This document shows, one piece after another, positions 26,457 through 33,709 of a stretch of 64,000 nt of DNA. The stretch's first letter is position 1; each line of letters begins with the position of its first letter. The position numbers and the translations under genes are program-made. The stretch comes from an uncultured Pseudomonadota bacterium. Lineage in GTDB: Bacteria; Pseudomonadota; Gammaproteobacteria; Burkholderiales; SG8-39. Location: positions 1-64,000 of the forward strand of contig CAIXPL010000016.1 in NCBI GenBank assembly GCA_903921325.1, in the 5' to 3' direction. The notes beneath the pieces are model-generated. The model was not told the DNA's origin. It saw only the letters and a list, made by a program, of their open reading frames with translations, and searched no databases.

Positions 26457-27041
26457 TCAGCGCGCGTGCCTGGGTGGCGTGTTGCGCGTTGAATCCTGTT
26501 CAATCACGTGATCAAGTGCCGCGCGGACCAGGACCGGCAACTCGTTTTCAATCTGCGCTTGCACTGCCTTGGTGATGCGTTCGGCGAGGGCATGCCGTTC
26601 GCGTTCACTCAGCGTTGCTGAATTGCGTTCAAGCGGTCGGCCGCTCGAGGACTGACCGATGGACGCTTGGCCGATTGCAGCCTGACCGATCGAGGCTTCG
26701 CCGGTAGATGCCTGACCGATTGACGGTCGACCGCGCGCGGCGTTATCGATCGAGGCTCTCCCGACCGAGGCTTGACCGGTCGATGCGTGATCAATTGTTG
26801 CCTGACCGCGCGTCGGTGAGTCGGCAAGCCCGATCGATGCGGCAGCCGCCTCGGCGTGCGTGGCCAGTACCCATTCCGGTCCCAGGGTGACCCGGTCCGA
26901 CAGCAGGGGGACTTCGCCTGGGGGCGGTGGCACCTGGCCGGGTGCTGGTCCGCGCGCACGCGCCACCAGATCGCTGGCGCGGTGAATCACGCGCGACAGT
27001 TCGGCATCCTCAGGTGTCTTGGGCGGTCCGCGCTCAGCCAT
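26457..27041 (-). CDS. Unknown protein with eleven pentapeptide-like repeats (DUF2486-like position)
   Basis: The 194-residue protein lies between holC and valS, where Burkholderia carry a DUF2486 gene, and shares with that family only a proline-rich VPLLSDRV-like stretch, so the assignment is weak. Residues 81-135 are eleven tandem five-residue units of the form A-S-I-G-Q. The C-terminal helix (about 145-185) contains conserved-looking ERITKAVQAQIENELPVLV. The middle may have expanded by slippage. Its start overlaps the end of holC by eight bases, so it is translated with it. The function is unknown. Confidence 0.75.
   Translation of the reverse strand: MAERGPPKTPEDAELSRVIHRASDLVARARGPAPGQVPPPPGEVPLLSDRVTLGPEWVLATHAEAAAASIGLADSPTRGQATIDHASTGQASVGRASIDNAARGRPSIGQASTGEASIGQAAIGQASIGQSSSGRPLERNSATLSERERHALAERITKAVQAQIENELPVLVRAALDHVIEQDSTRNTPPRHAR
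26637..26801 (-). repeat. Eleven 15-base tandem repeats encoding A-S-I-G-Q units
   Basis: 165 bases encode residues 81-135 of the preceding protein as eleven pentapeptides. Alanine is at position 1 in nine of eleven units, and Ile or Val is at position 3 in seven. This resembles the A-x-[L/I]-x-x pattern of pentapeptide-repeat proteins, which fold as a square beta-helix, but with Gly-Gln in the last two places. Confidence 0.8.
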
Positions 27042-27477
27042 CGGCAGCCTCGCTCATACGGTGCGTCGTGATCTCATAGCCGCGCTCGCGATAGAAACGA
27101 AAGCGCTCGCGTGCCCGCACCCGATCGTTCTCGTCAGTGCTCACAATTTCGGCGAGTCGCTCGAAGCGGGCGAAATCCGGCGGATGGGCATCGTCCAGAT
27201 TGATCAACACCTGATCATGCACCGTGGCTTCGCCGCGCGCCGCCAGCACGATGGGCGTCTCGGTGGCGAGCGCATCGCTGGCGCGGCAGTGGGGTACAAA
27301 CCCGGTGGCAGGTGTCGACCATAAACGATCGCTAGCCTGAGTCAGCAGCGCCGCGTCACCTGCAAAGATCACCACCTTGAGTGAGCGCCGCCAGGCCTTT
27401 TGCGCGATTCGGCAGGCCAGATCGAGTTTGTCATCGGCACTGCTGCCCGCCTCGGTGTAGAAATCGATGCGGGTCAT
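27034..27477 (-). CDS. holC: DNA polymerase III chi subunit
   Basis: The 147-residue protein begins MTRIDFYTEA, the standard HolC start, and has the family's central ATGFVPHCRA segment and C-terminal RERFRFYRERGYEI. Chi links the clamp loader to single-stranded DNA-binding protein. Its ATG overlaps the pepA stop as ATGA, so translation is coupled. The open frame continues upstream inside pepA but is not used. Confidence 0.93.
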   Translation of the reverse strand: MTRIDFYTEAGSSADDKLDLACRIAQKAWRRSLKVVIFAGDAALLTQASDRLWSTPATGFVPHCRASDALATETPIVLAARGEATVHDQVLINLDDAHPPDFARFERLAEIVSTDENDRVRARERFRFYRERGYEITTHRMSEAADG

Positions 27478-29018
27478 CGCGTGCGCTTGTCCGCCTGCCT
27501 GCTTACCTGCTTGTTCGCGGGCTTTCCTGCCATCTGGTCCGCCTGAGCGATCAGGAACTGCGTGAGCAGCGGAACCGGTCGTCCGGTCGCGCCTTTTTGC
27601 GCCCCGGATTTCCACGCCGTCCCGGCAATGTCCAGATGCGCCCAACGCTGTTTGCGCGTGAAGCGCGACAAAAACATCGCTGCGGTGACACTGCCCGCAG
27701 CGCGTCCGCCGATATTGGCGCAGTCGGCAAAGTTGCTCTTCAACTGTTCCATATACTCATCCCACAACGGCAGGCGCCAGGCGCGATCGGCCGATGCCTC
27801 GCCTGCGGCGAGCAATTCGGCGGCGAGCGCTTCGTCATTGCTGAACAGGCCACTGGCAATATGTCCCAGCGCAATGATGCAGGCCCCGGTCAGGGTGGCA
27901 ATATCGATCACGACCTCGGGCTTGTAACGTTCGATATAGGTGAGGGCATCGCACAGGATCAAGCGGCCTTCGGCATCGGTGTTGAGGATTTCCACCGTTT
28001 GCCCGGACATCGTGGTGACGATGTCACCGGGGCGCGAGGCATTGCCATCGGGCATGTTCTCGCACGAGGGCACCACGCCGACCAGATTGATGGGCAGCTT
28101 CATGCCGGCGGCTGCGCGCATGGCACCGAACACGCTGGCCGCGCCACACATATCAAACTTCATCTCGTCCATCTCGGCGGCGGGCTTGATCGAAATGCCA
28201 CCGGTGTCAAACGTGATGCCTTTGCCAACCAGTACTACCGGGCGGGTCTTTGCGCTCGCACCCTGGTGCTTCATGATGATGAATCGCGGCGCCTGCGCCG
28301 AGCCGCGGCTCACCGAGAGCAGGCTGTGCATGCCCAGCTTTTCCATCTGCGCCCGATCGAGCACGGTCACCGCAAGGTCACATTCGCGGCCGAGCTTGCG
28401 TGCCTGCATGGCCAGGTAGGTAGGCGTGCAGATATTGCCTGGCAGGTTGCCCAGGGTGCGCGCCAGGCTGCTGCCCGCGCCGATCGCCTCGCCTTCCTGC
28501 ACGCCGCGCTGGGCTGCCGCCACATCGGCGCTGCGGCTCACCATGATGTCCAGATGGGTGAGGGCGGCAGCGGGCGGGCGGGTTGATTTCAGCTCATCGA
28601 AACGATAGCCGGCTTCAATCGCGCACAGTGCCGTGTGACGGGCCTTCCAGCGCAGGTCGGCGCCTTCCACATCGATCTCGGTCAGAAACGAGGCGGCGCG
28701 GCGGGTGCCGGTTTCAAGCAGCGCACGCAGCGCTGCGCTCACCGCATCGCGATAGGTCTTGCGACTGCATGGCCCGGATTTGCCCAATCCGACCAGTACC
28801 ACGCGTTCAACCCGGCTGTCACCGCCCGGATAGATGACGCGCACACTGCCTGCCTTGCCTTCAAAGTCACCGCGCTCGGTGAGCGCGCTGATAGCCCCAG
28901 CGCAGGCCCGGTCAAGGCCGATCGCCGCGGTGCTCAGGGCGCGCCCTTCGTGCACGGCAACGATGGCTGCGGCACCCTGGGCCTTGTCGGCTAAAAGGGC
29001 TTTTGTGCTAAATTCCAT
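27474..29018 (-). CDS. pepA: Leucyl aminopeptidase (M17 family)
   Basis: The 514-residue protein is a two-zinc M17 aminopeptidase. The catalytic C-terminal domain contains VGKGITFDTGG and the signature NTDAEGRL, which supply metal ligands and the active lysine and arginine. It removes N-terminal residues from peptides in the cytoplasm; some homologues also bind DNA. It leads the pepA-holC-orf-valS operon and is divergent from lptF, an arrangement widely shared among proteobacteria. Confidence 0.97.
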   Translation of the reverse strand: MEFSTKALLADKAQGAAAIVAVHEGRALSTAAIGLDRACAGAISALTERGDFEGKAGSVRVIYPGGDSRVERVVLVGLGKSGPCSRKTYRDAVSAALRALLETGTRRAASFLTEIDVEGADLRWKARHTALCAIEAGYRFDELKSTRPPAAALTHLDIMVSRSADVAAAQRGVQEGEAIGAGSSLARTLGNLPGNICTPTYLAMQARKLGRECDLAVTVLDRAQMEKLGMHSLLSVSRGSAQAPRFIIMKHQGASAKTRPVVLVGKGITFDTGGISIKPAAEMDEMKFDMCGAASVFGAMRAAAGMKLPINLVGVVPSCENMPDGNASRPGDIVTTMSGQTVEILNTDAEGRLILCDALTYIERYKPEVVIDIATLTGACIIALGHIASGLFSNDEALAAELLAAGEASADRAWRLPLWDEYMEQLKSNFADCANIGGRAAGSVTAAMFLSRFTRKQRWAHLDIAGTAWKSGAQKGATGRPVPLLTQFLIAQADQMAGKPANKQVSRQADKRTR

Positions 29019-29104
29019 TGGAGAGCCTCAGCGGTGTTCGATCAGGCGAATCGGGCAGCGTTCGATTATTGCAGCTTCGGGCGCAAAACCAAAGTGGGCC
29101 AACC

Positions 29105-30220
29105 GTGATCTTCCGCCGAGCCCTGCTTCGCGAATTTGCCAATCTGGCGGCCGCCGTGTTCGGCGCGCTGTTTTCAATTGCCGTGGTCATCACCCTGGTC
29201 AACGTGCTCGGGCGCGCTGCCGGCGGTCGGTTGCCCGCCGAAGCGGTGGTGGCAACCGTTGGATTCAGTGCCCTCAATTCGCTGCCACTGATCCTCGGCG
29301 GGGCGATGTTCATATCGGTGCTGCTTGCCCTGTCGCGCAGCTACCGGGATTCGGAGATGGTGGTCTGGTTCAGCGCCGGATTGCCCCTGTGGGCCTGGGT
29401 CGGACCCGTCTTGGCGTTTGTGTCGCCCTTCGTGGTCGTCATTGCGGTCATCAGCCTGCAAATCACGCCGTGGGCCAATCAGCGCCTGGAGGAATATCGC
29501 CAGCAACTGGCCAGTCGCGAAGAGACCTCGCATCTGGCCCCGGGCGTGTTTCTCGAATCGCCGAGCGCCGACCGGGTATTTTTTGTCGAATCGCTGTCTG
29601 CCGATGAGACGCGCGTGAGCAATGTGTTCGTGTCGTTTCGTCAGCATGGCCGTGAAGGCGTGATGGTGGCCAAGTCGGGCTATATCGAAACCGACGCTGA
29701 CGGCGACCGCTATGCCGTCCTCCTCGATGGCCATCGCTATGAGGGCGTCGCCGGTACGACGGAATATCGGGCGATGGAATTCAAGCGCTACACCATTCTG
29801 ATCGAGCAGGCGGCGGTGCAACCGGCCAATGTCACTGTGCGCGGGCGCTATGTGTGGGAACTGATGAGCGATCCGAGCCGGGAAAATATGGCCGAGTTGC
29901 TGTGGCGTATCGGCCAACCGCTGATTGCCTTGCTGCTGGCGCTCCTCGCCATTCCGCTCGCCTTTGTCAATCCACGCGCCAGCACCTCGCTCAATCTGGC
30001 CTTTGCGGTGTTTACCTATATGGCCTACACCAACACCCTCTCGGTGGTACAGGCGCAGGTGGCACAGGGGAAGCTCAGTTTTGCTATTGGCTGGTGGATC
30101 GTCCATGGTGGCATGCTGCTCGCCTTTTTACTGATGATGCTCTGGCGCACCCGCTTGCGCGGACCGATCGCCGCCACGTTGGGCTCGGCATTGAGTCTGC
30201 CGGCGCGGTGGCGCCGCTAA
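29105..30220 (+). CDS. lptF: LPS export ABC transporter permease LptF
   Basis: From GTG 29105 the protein is 371 residues and begins with the usual short basic segment IFRRALLREF; the open frame extends to 29018 without conservation. It has three membrane helices before and three after a periplasmic beta-jellyroll domain (about 115-265). With LptG and the ATPase LptB it pulls lipopolysaccharide from the inner membrane into the Lpt bridge. The lptG gene follows after ten bases. Confidence 0.95.
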   Translation: MIFRRALLREFANLAAAVFGALFSIAVVITLVNVLGRAAGGRLPAEAVVATVGFSALNSLPLILGGAMFISVLLALSRSYRDSEMVVWFSAGLPLWAWVGPVLAFVSPFVVVIAVISLQITPWANQRLEEYRQQLASREETSHLAPGVFLESPSADRVFFVESLSADETRVSNVFVSFRQHGREGVMVAKSGYIETDADGDRYAVLLDGHRYEGVAGTTEYRAMEFKRYTILIEQAAVQPANVTVRGRYVWELMSDPSRENMAELLWRIGQPLIALLLALLAIPLAFVNPRASTSLNLAFAVFTYMAYTNTLSVVQAQVAQGKLSFAIGWWIVHGGMLLAFLLMMLWRTRLRGPIAATLGSALSLPARWRR

Positions 30221-30230
30221 AGGCCGGCTG

Positions 30231-31304
30231 ATGCGAACCCTCAGACGCTATCTGGCTGGTGAAATCTACCTCGCGACGGCGTTTGTACTGGTTGCCTTCC
30301 TGGTGCTGTTTGCCTTCTTTGACCTGGTATCCGAAATGCGCGATGTCGGGCGCAATGGCTACCGGTTGACCGAGGCCTTCGTATTCGTGCTGCTCAATCT
30401 GCCAGGGCATATCCAGGAGCTGTTTCCGATTGCTGCACTGATCGGTACGCTCTATGTGCTGGCGCGGCTTGCCTCCAATTCCGAATTTGCCGTGATGCGT
30501 ACGGCGGGTCTGTCACCGCTGCAGGCCGGCATGACACTGGCTCGCATCGGTCTGGTTTTTGTCGTTCTGATCATCCTGGTTGGCGAAGTGGCCACACCGG
30601 CAGCCTCGCGGGCCGCGCAGCGCTTGCGCATGGTCGCTCTGGGCGCCGGTGTGGGACAGGAGTTGCGATCAGGCGTCTGGGTGCGTGCCGGACCAAGCTA
30701 TATCAATGTGCGCTCGGTGCACGGAGATTCAACCATTGCCGGGGTGAATATCTACACCTTTGACGATGACGGGCGGCTACAGTCGATCAGTTGGGCGAGT
30801 AACGGCGTGTATGCCGGAGATGGCTACTGGAACCTGAGCGACGTAACCGAGACGGAATTTTCGCCGCGTGGGGCGCGACGCGTGCACGAGGCCGAGCGGC
30901 ACTGGAAGTCAGTGCTCACCCCGGACGTGTTGACCGTGCTCGCCGTCGATCCGCAGAAAATGTCTGCCTGGGATCTGTTCGAGTACACGGTTCATTTGCA
31001 GCGCAATCACCAGAATGGCGTTCGCTATGAGATTGCCTTGTGGCAAAAGCTCGCCTACCCGGTGAGTGCCCTGATCATGATGGCGCTCGCGCTGCCTTTC
31101 GGATATCTGAACGTGCGCCACGGTGGACTGGGCGCCAAAGTGTTTGCCGGGGTGATGCTTGGCGTGCTGTTCTACGGTTTCAACACCTTGTTTGGCTTTC
31201 TGGGCATTCTTGAACGCTGGCCGGCAGCCCTGAGCGCGTGGATTCCCTCACTGGTGTTTCTGTGTGCTGCCTTCATCATGATGTGGTGGGTCGAGCGGCG
31301 CTGA
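30231..31304 (+). CDS. lptG: LPS export ABC transporter permease LptG
   Basis: The 357-residue partner of LptF has the same layout: three helices, a periplasmic domain (about 125-265) and three helices. The conserved N-terminal RTLRRYLAGEIY and cytoplasmic LYVLARLASNSE (near residue 75) contact LptB. It is co-transcribed with lptF. Its last 29 bases overlap the convergent RDD gene. Confidence 0.95.
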   Translation: MRTLRRYLAGEIYLATAFVLVAFLVLFAFFDLVSEMRDVGRNGYRLTEAFVFVLLNLPGHIQELFPIAALIGTLYVLARLASNSEFAVMRTAGLSPLQAGMTLARIGLVFVVLIILVGEVATPAASRAAQRLRMVALGAGVGQELRSGVWVRAGPSYINVRSVHGDSTIAGVNIYTFDDDGRLQSISWASNGVYAGDGYWNLSDVTETEFSPRGARRVHEAERHWKSVLTPDVLTVLAVDPQKMSAWDLFEYTVHLQRNHQNGVRYEIALWQKLAYPVSALIMMALALPFGYLNVRHGGLGAKVFAGVMLGVLFYGFNTLFGFLGILERWPAALSAWIPSLVFLCAAFIMMWWVERR

Positions 31305-31941
31305 CCGGTGTGAGTACCAGGTTCGTTCCGGCCAGACGGTCATGCAGCGCCCGGTGGTCGCGATCGATGGCACTCCACCCAAATCCGATGATGGCCGGCA
31401 GCAGGGCGGCCCAGCCGGCGATCGATAGCGGATGTTCGCGCAACCACAGGGCACCCACCACGGCGGGCATGATCATGACACTGGCGACCGCGAGGCGTAT
31501 CAGGCAGGCCCCAAGGCTGGGCGCGCGATCAAATGGGTCGACCAGGCGCAGGCGCCAGGCGCGCATCGCCACAGTCTGCCCACGATGCCAGAACGCGCAG
31601 AAGTAGCTGCCGATCAGCAATGCGAGCCACCCCTGCAGGAAATGGCGTGTCAATCCCATGACGCGCCAACCGCTGTCAGGGTTGATCCATCCGAGCGCAC
31701 TTGCGAGCAGCTGGAAGCTCAATTCACCAACCAGCGCAATGGCCAGCACCAGGACCGCTTCGTAGACGATGGCGGCCAGGCGGCGGAGCAGTGGCGCGCG
31801 CACATAACCTGCGCTCGCATTATTCGCGCTACCGGTCACTTCATGGGGCACCGAATCCGGTGCTGCGTCTGTCGCTGAGTCGGTCGCGGCACTGGCCGCA
31901 ACGGGTCGCTGCGCGCCGGCGGCGCGCGCCGTGCGGGTCAT
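31276..31941 (-). CDS. RDD-family membrane protein
   Basis: The 221-residue protein starts with about 45 Ala/Asp/Ser-rich residues, then the RDD motif region RRLAAIVYEAVL and about four hydrophobic helices; the end has AIDRDHRALHDRLAGT, a typical RDD closing segment. The function of this family is unsettled (some members act as Na+/H+ antiporters). It is the last gene of the sigma-DUF3619-DUF3106 operon, and its ATG overlaps the DUF3106 stop. Confidence 0.85.
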   Translation of the reverse strand: MTRTARAAGAQRPVAASAATDSATDAAPDSVPHEVTGSANNASAGYVRAPLLRRLAAIVYEAVLVLAIALVGELSFQLLASALGWINPDSGWRVMGLTRHFLQGWLALLIGSYFCAFWHRGQTVAMRAWRLRLVDPFDRAPSLGACLIRLAVASVMIMPAVVGALWLREHPLSIAGWAALLPAIIGFGWSAIDRDHRALHDRLAGTNLVLTPVSAARPTTS

Positions 31942-32450
31942 TGGTTCGAATTGCCGGCACCCGCAGCAGGCGGCTCGGAGGTCGCAGGCGTTGCAGTCGC
32001 CGGCGTCGTGCCGCCTTCAGACTCGCCTGTGCCCGCCAGTTCCTTGCGCTTCTCCGGCGGCAGGCTGCTGAACTCCTTCCATTTCGTCACGACATCGTCG
32101 CGCTGTTCCGGGGCGAGCCGGGCGTGCGCAAGATATTGTTCGCGCGCCGCACGCCGTTGTTCCGGGGTGAGCGCGGCCCACTGGCGCATCTGACCCTGAA
32201 CGCGTGACTGCTCGTCCTGCTTCATTTTGGGATAGAGGCGCGCCACTTCGCGCCATTTGGCACGTCCGCGATCATCGATCTGCTCCCAGCTATCGTGCAG
32301 CGGAGCCAGAATGACCTGTTCCGTGCTGGACAGTTGACGCCAGGCGATGCTGCTTGCCAGGGCGCCGGTGGCCGGCAGCAGCAGGGCGCATGCGAGCAGG
32401 CCGCCGCGCAGCCAGTTACTGAGATTTTTGCTCAGGCGCATTGGGGGCAT
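31938..32450 (-). CDS. DUF3106 periplasmic protein with LTPEQR-type repeats
   Basis: The 170-residue protein has a signal peptide ending near ALA32, then a charged helical region and a Thr/Ala/Pro-rich tail. Four motifs of the form L-x-P-E-Q-R occur at residues 40, 94, 112 and 130, the last three exactly 18 residues apart. This recalls the LTxxQ motifs of CpxP, Spy and ZraP/CnrX, periplasmic stress sensors and chaperones, though homology is not shown. It overlaps the DUF3619 gene by 35 bases and the RDD gene by four. I suggest it is the periplasmic arm of a sigma factor circuit. Confidence 0.82.
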   Translation of the reverse strand: MPPMRLSKNLSNWLRGGLLACALLLPATGALASSIAWRQLSSTEQVILAPLHDSWEQIDDRGRAKWREVARLYPKMKQDEQSRVQGQMRQWAALTPEQRRAAREQYLAHARLAPEQRDDVVTKWKEFSSLPPEKRKELAGTGESEGGTTPATATPATSEPPAAGAGNSNQ

Positions 32451-32901
32451 GGTCGCTTACCTTGCGCAGGTAGGCGCGAAAATCCGGGTCAATCAGGGCA
32501 TCGACCGGCAAGTCGCTCTTGAGCAGTTCAGCATCAATGCGGCCAACGCCCTGCACGACCGGATCGACTGCATTGGCCTGTTGCCACTGGTGCCAGCCCA
32601 GGGCAGCCGCAATCAGAATCGCCGCCGGCAGCAGAAATCGAATCAACTGGGCGCGCTGGTCGCCGAGCGGCGCCCGGCCGCGCTGTCCAGGTTGTGCGCC
32701 ACCGCTGCCTGCCCCACCGGTCGTTGCTGCGGCGAGTTCCCAGGCAGTCTGCGCAACGGCCTCGGTCTGACCGACCGGTTCGGCCCAGGCGGCCAGGGCG
32801 CGTTCGCGCGCCGCCGCCAGCCGCGCCACCGGCACATCAGTGTCGGTCAAGCCGGAATCAAGGAAGCCTTTGATTTTTAAACCGAATTTATCCTGTTTCA
32901 T
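32416..32901 (-). CDS. DUF3619 single-pass membrane protein, candidate anti-sigma factor
   Basis: The 161-residue protein from ATG 32901 has a soluble N-terminal part (1-85), one membrane helix (about 86-106) and a short periplasmic end with the segment LLKSDLPVDALIDPDF. This one-helix layout is that of membrane anti-sigma factors. The ATG overlaps the stop of the sigma factor gene as ATGA, so both are made in step. No zinc-binding anti-sigma motif is present. The role as an anti-sigma is inferred from position and topology only. Confidence 0.82.
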   Translation of the reverse strand: MKQDKFGLKIKGFLDSGLTDTDVPVARLAAARERALAAWAEPVGQTEAVAQTAWELAAATTGGAGSGGAQPGQRGRAPLGDQRAQLIRFLLPAAILIAAALGWHQWQQANAVDPVVQGVGRIDAELLKSDLPVDALIDPDFRAYLRKVSDHAPNAPEQKSQ

Positions 32902-33521
32902 GCCTTTAAGCCCTGTGCCTGCAATGCCGCCGCGAGCGCATGGGTCGCCCTCGAACAGTGCGTTTTCACGCTGCCCTCGGAGCAACCCATTACTGCGGCG
33001 GTCTCGGCGACGTCCAATTCCTCCCAGTAACGCAGCACAAAGGCTTCGCGTTGACGTGCCGGCAAATCAGCCAATGCAATTTCGATGCGTTGCAATACTT
33101 CGCTGCGTGAGAGCTGCAATTCGGGGTTTTCCAGATCAAGTGAAATCTCGTCGATTTCGATTCGATCCAGCGGGTCATCGTCCTCGTCCTCGTCGCGCGA
33201 GGATAGGTTCGAGAGCGGGGTGATGACACCGGACCGTGCTTTCTGCCGGCGAAAAAAGTCACGAATGGCGTTCTGAACGATTCGCTGGAACAGCATCGGC
33301 CATTCCTCGGCCGGCCGCTCGGCGTAGCTTTGGGCCAGGCGCATCATGGCGTCCTGCACGATGTCGAGGGCCGATTCCTCATTGCGCACGGCATACAGGG
33401 CCTGCTTGTACGCACGTCGCTCCGCGCCTGCGAGGAATTCCGACAGTTCTTGACGAGTAGCCAGGGCGACGATCCCGCTGCGCTTGGCGGACCAAGGCCG
33501 CAATGGCGCGTATGTTAGCAA
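32898..33521 (-). CDS. RNA polymerase sigma factor, RpoE/ECF-like
   Basis: The protein has sigma region 2 (about residues 35-100, with ALDIVQDAMMRL and IVQNAIRDFFRRQ) and region 4 (about 135-200, with LPARQREAFVLRYWEE and a helix-turn-helix ending VKTHCSRA), joined by an acidic linker. The start is uncertain: the frame opens with TTG at 33521, another TTG is at 33503, and the conserved family start would fall at a CTG at 33464. The coordinates give the longest form. It heads an operon with DUF3619, DUF3106 and RDD genes and is divergent from ilvI. Confidence 0.88.
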   Translation of the reverse strand: MLTYAPLRPWSAKRSGIVALATRQELSEFLAGAERRAYKQALYAVRNEESALDIVQDAMMRLAQSYAERPAEEWPMLFQRIVQNAIRDFFRRQKARSGVITPLSNLSSRDEDEDDDPLDRIEIDEISLDLENPELQLSRSEVLQRIEIALADLPARQREAFVLRYWEELDVAETAAVMGCSEGSVKTHCSRATHALAAALQAQGLKA

Positions 33522-33709
33522 ATTAGACCCCGCTCGCCGCTATCAGCTTGACCAATGTCGGCCAAACTCTTACCCTTGACGGTTTTCATCAGCATTTTCA
33601 GCGCTTTGCCTCGTCGCGCCCCGGCCTCTGTGCACGGGGCCCAACATTGCTGGGGCGAGTGTGGAATGCGGTGCTTGCTTGTACGAGCGGATCCAGGGCA
33701 ATACACATC

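Noticed and set aside
27381-28586. 401-codon open frame antisense to pepA
   Set aside because: It is the complement of the highly conserved aminopeptidase domain; no ribosome site or family features.
33555-33709. Leader peptide for ilvI attenuation (a short frame starting with several Leu, Val and Ile codons)
   Set aside because: The frame does not stop before ilvI but runs on into it, there is no block of branched-chain codons next to a terminator, and no T-run hairpin is seen.
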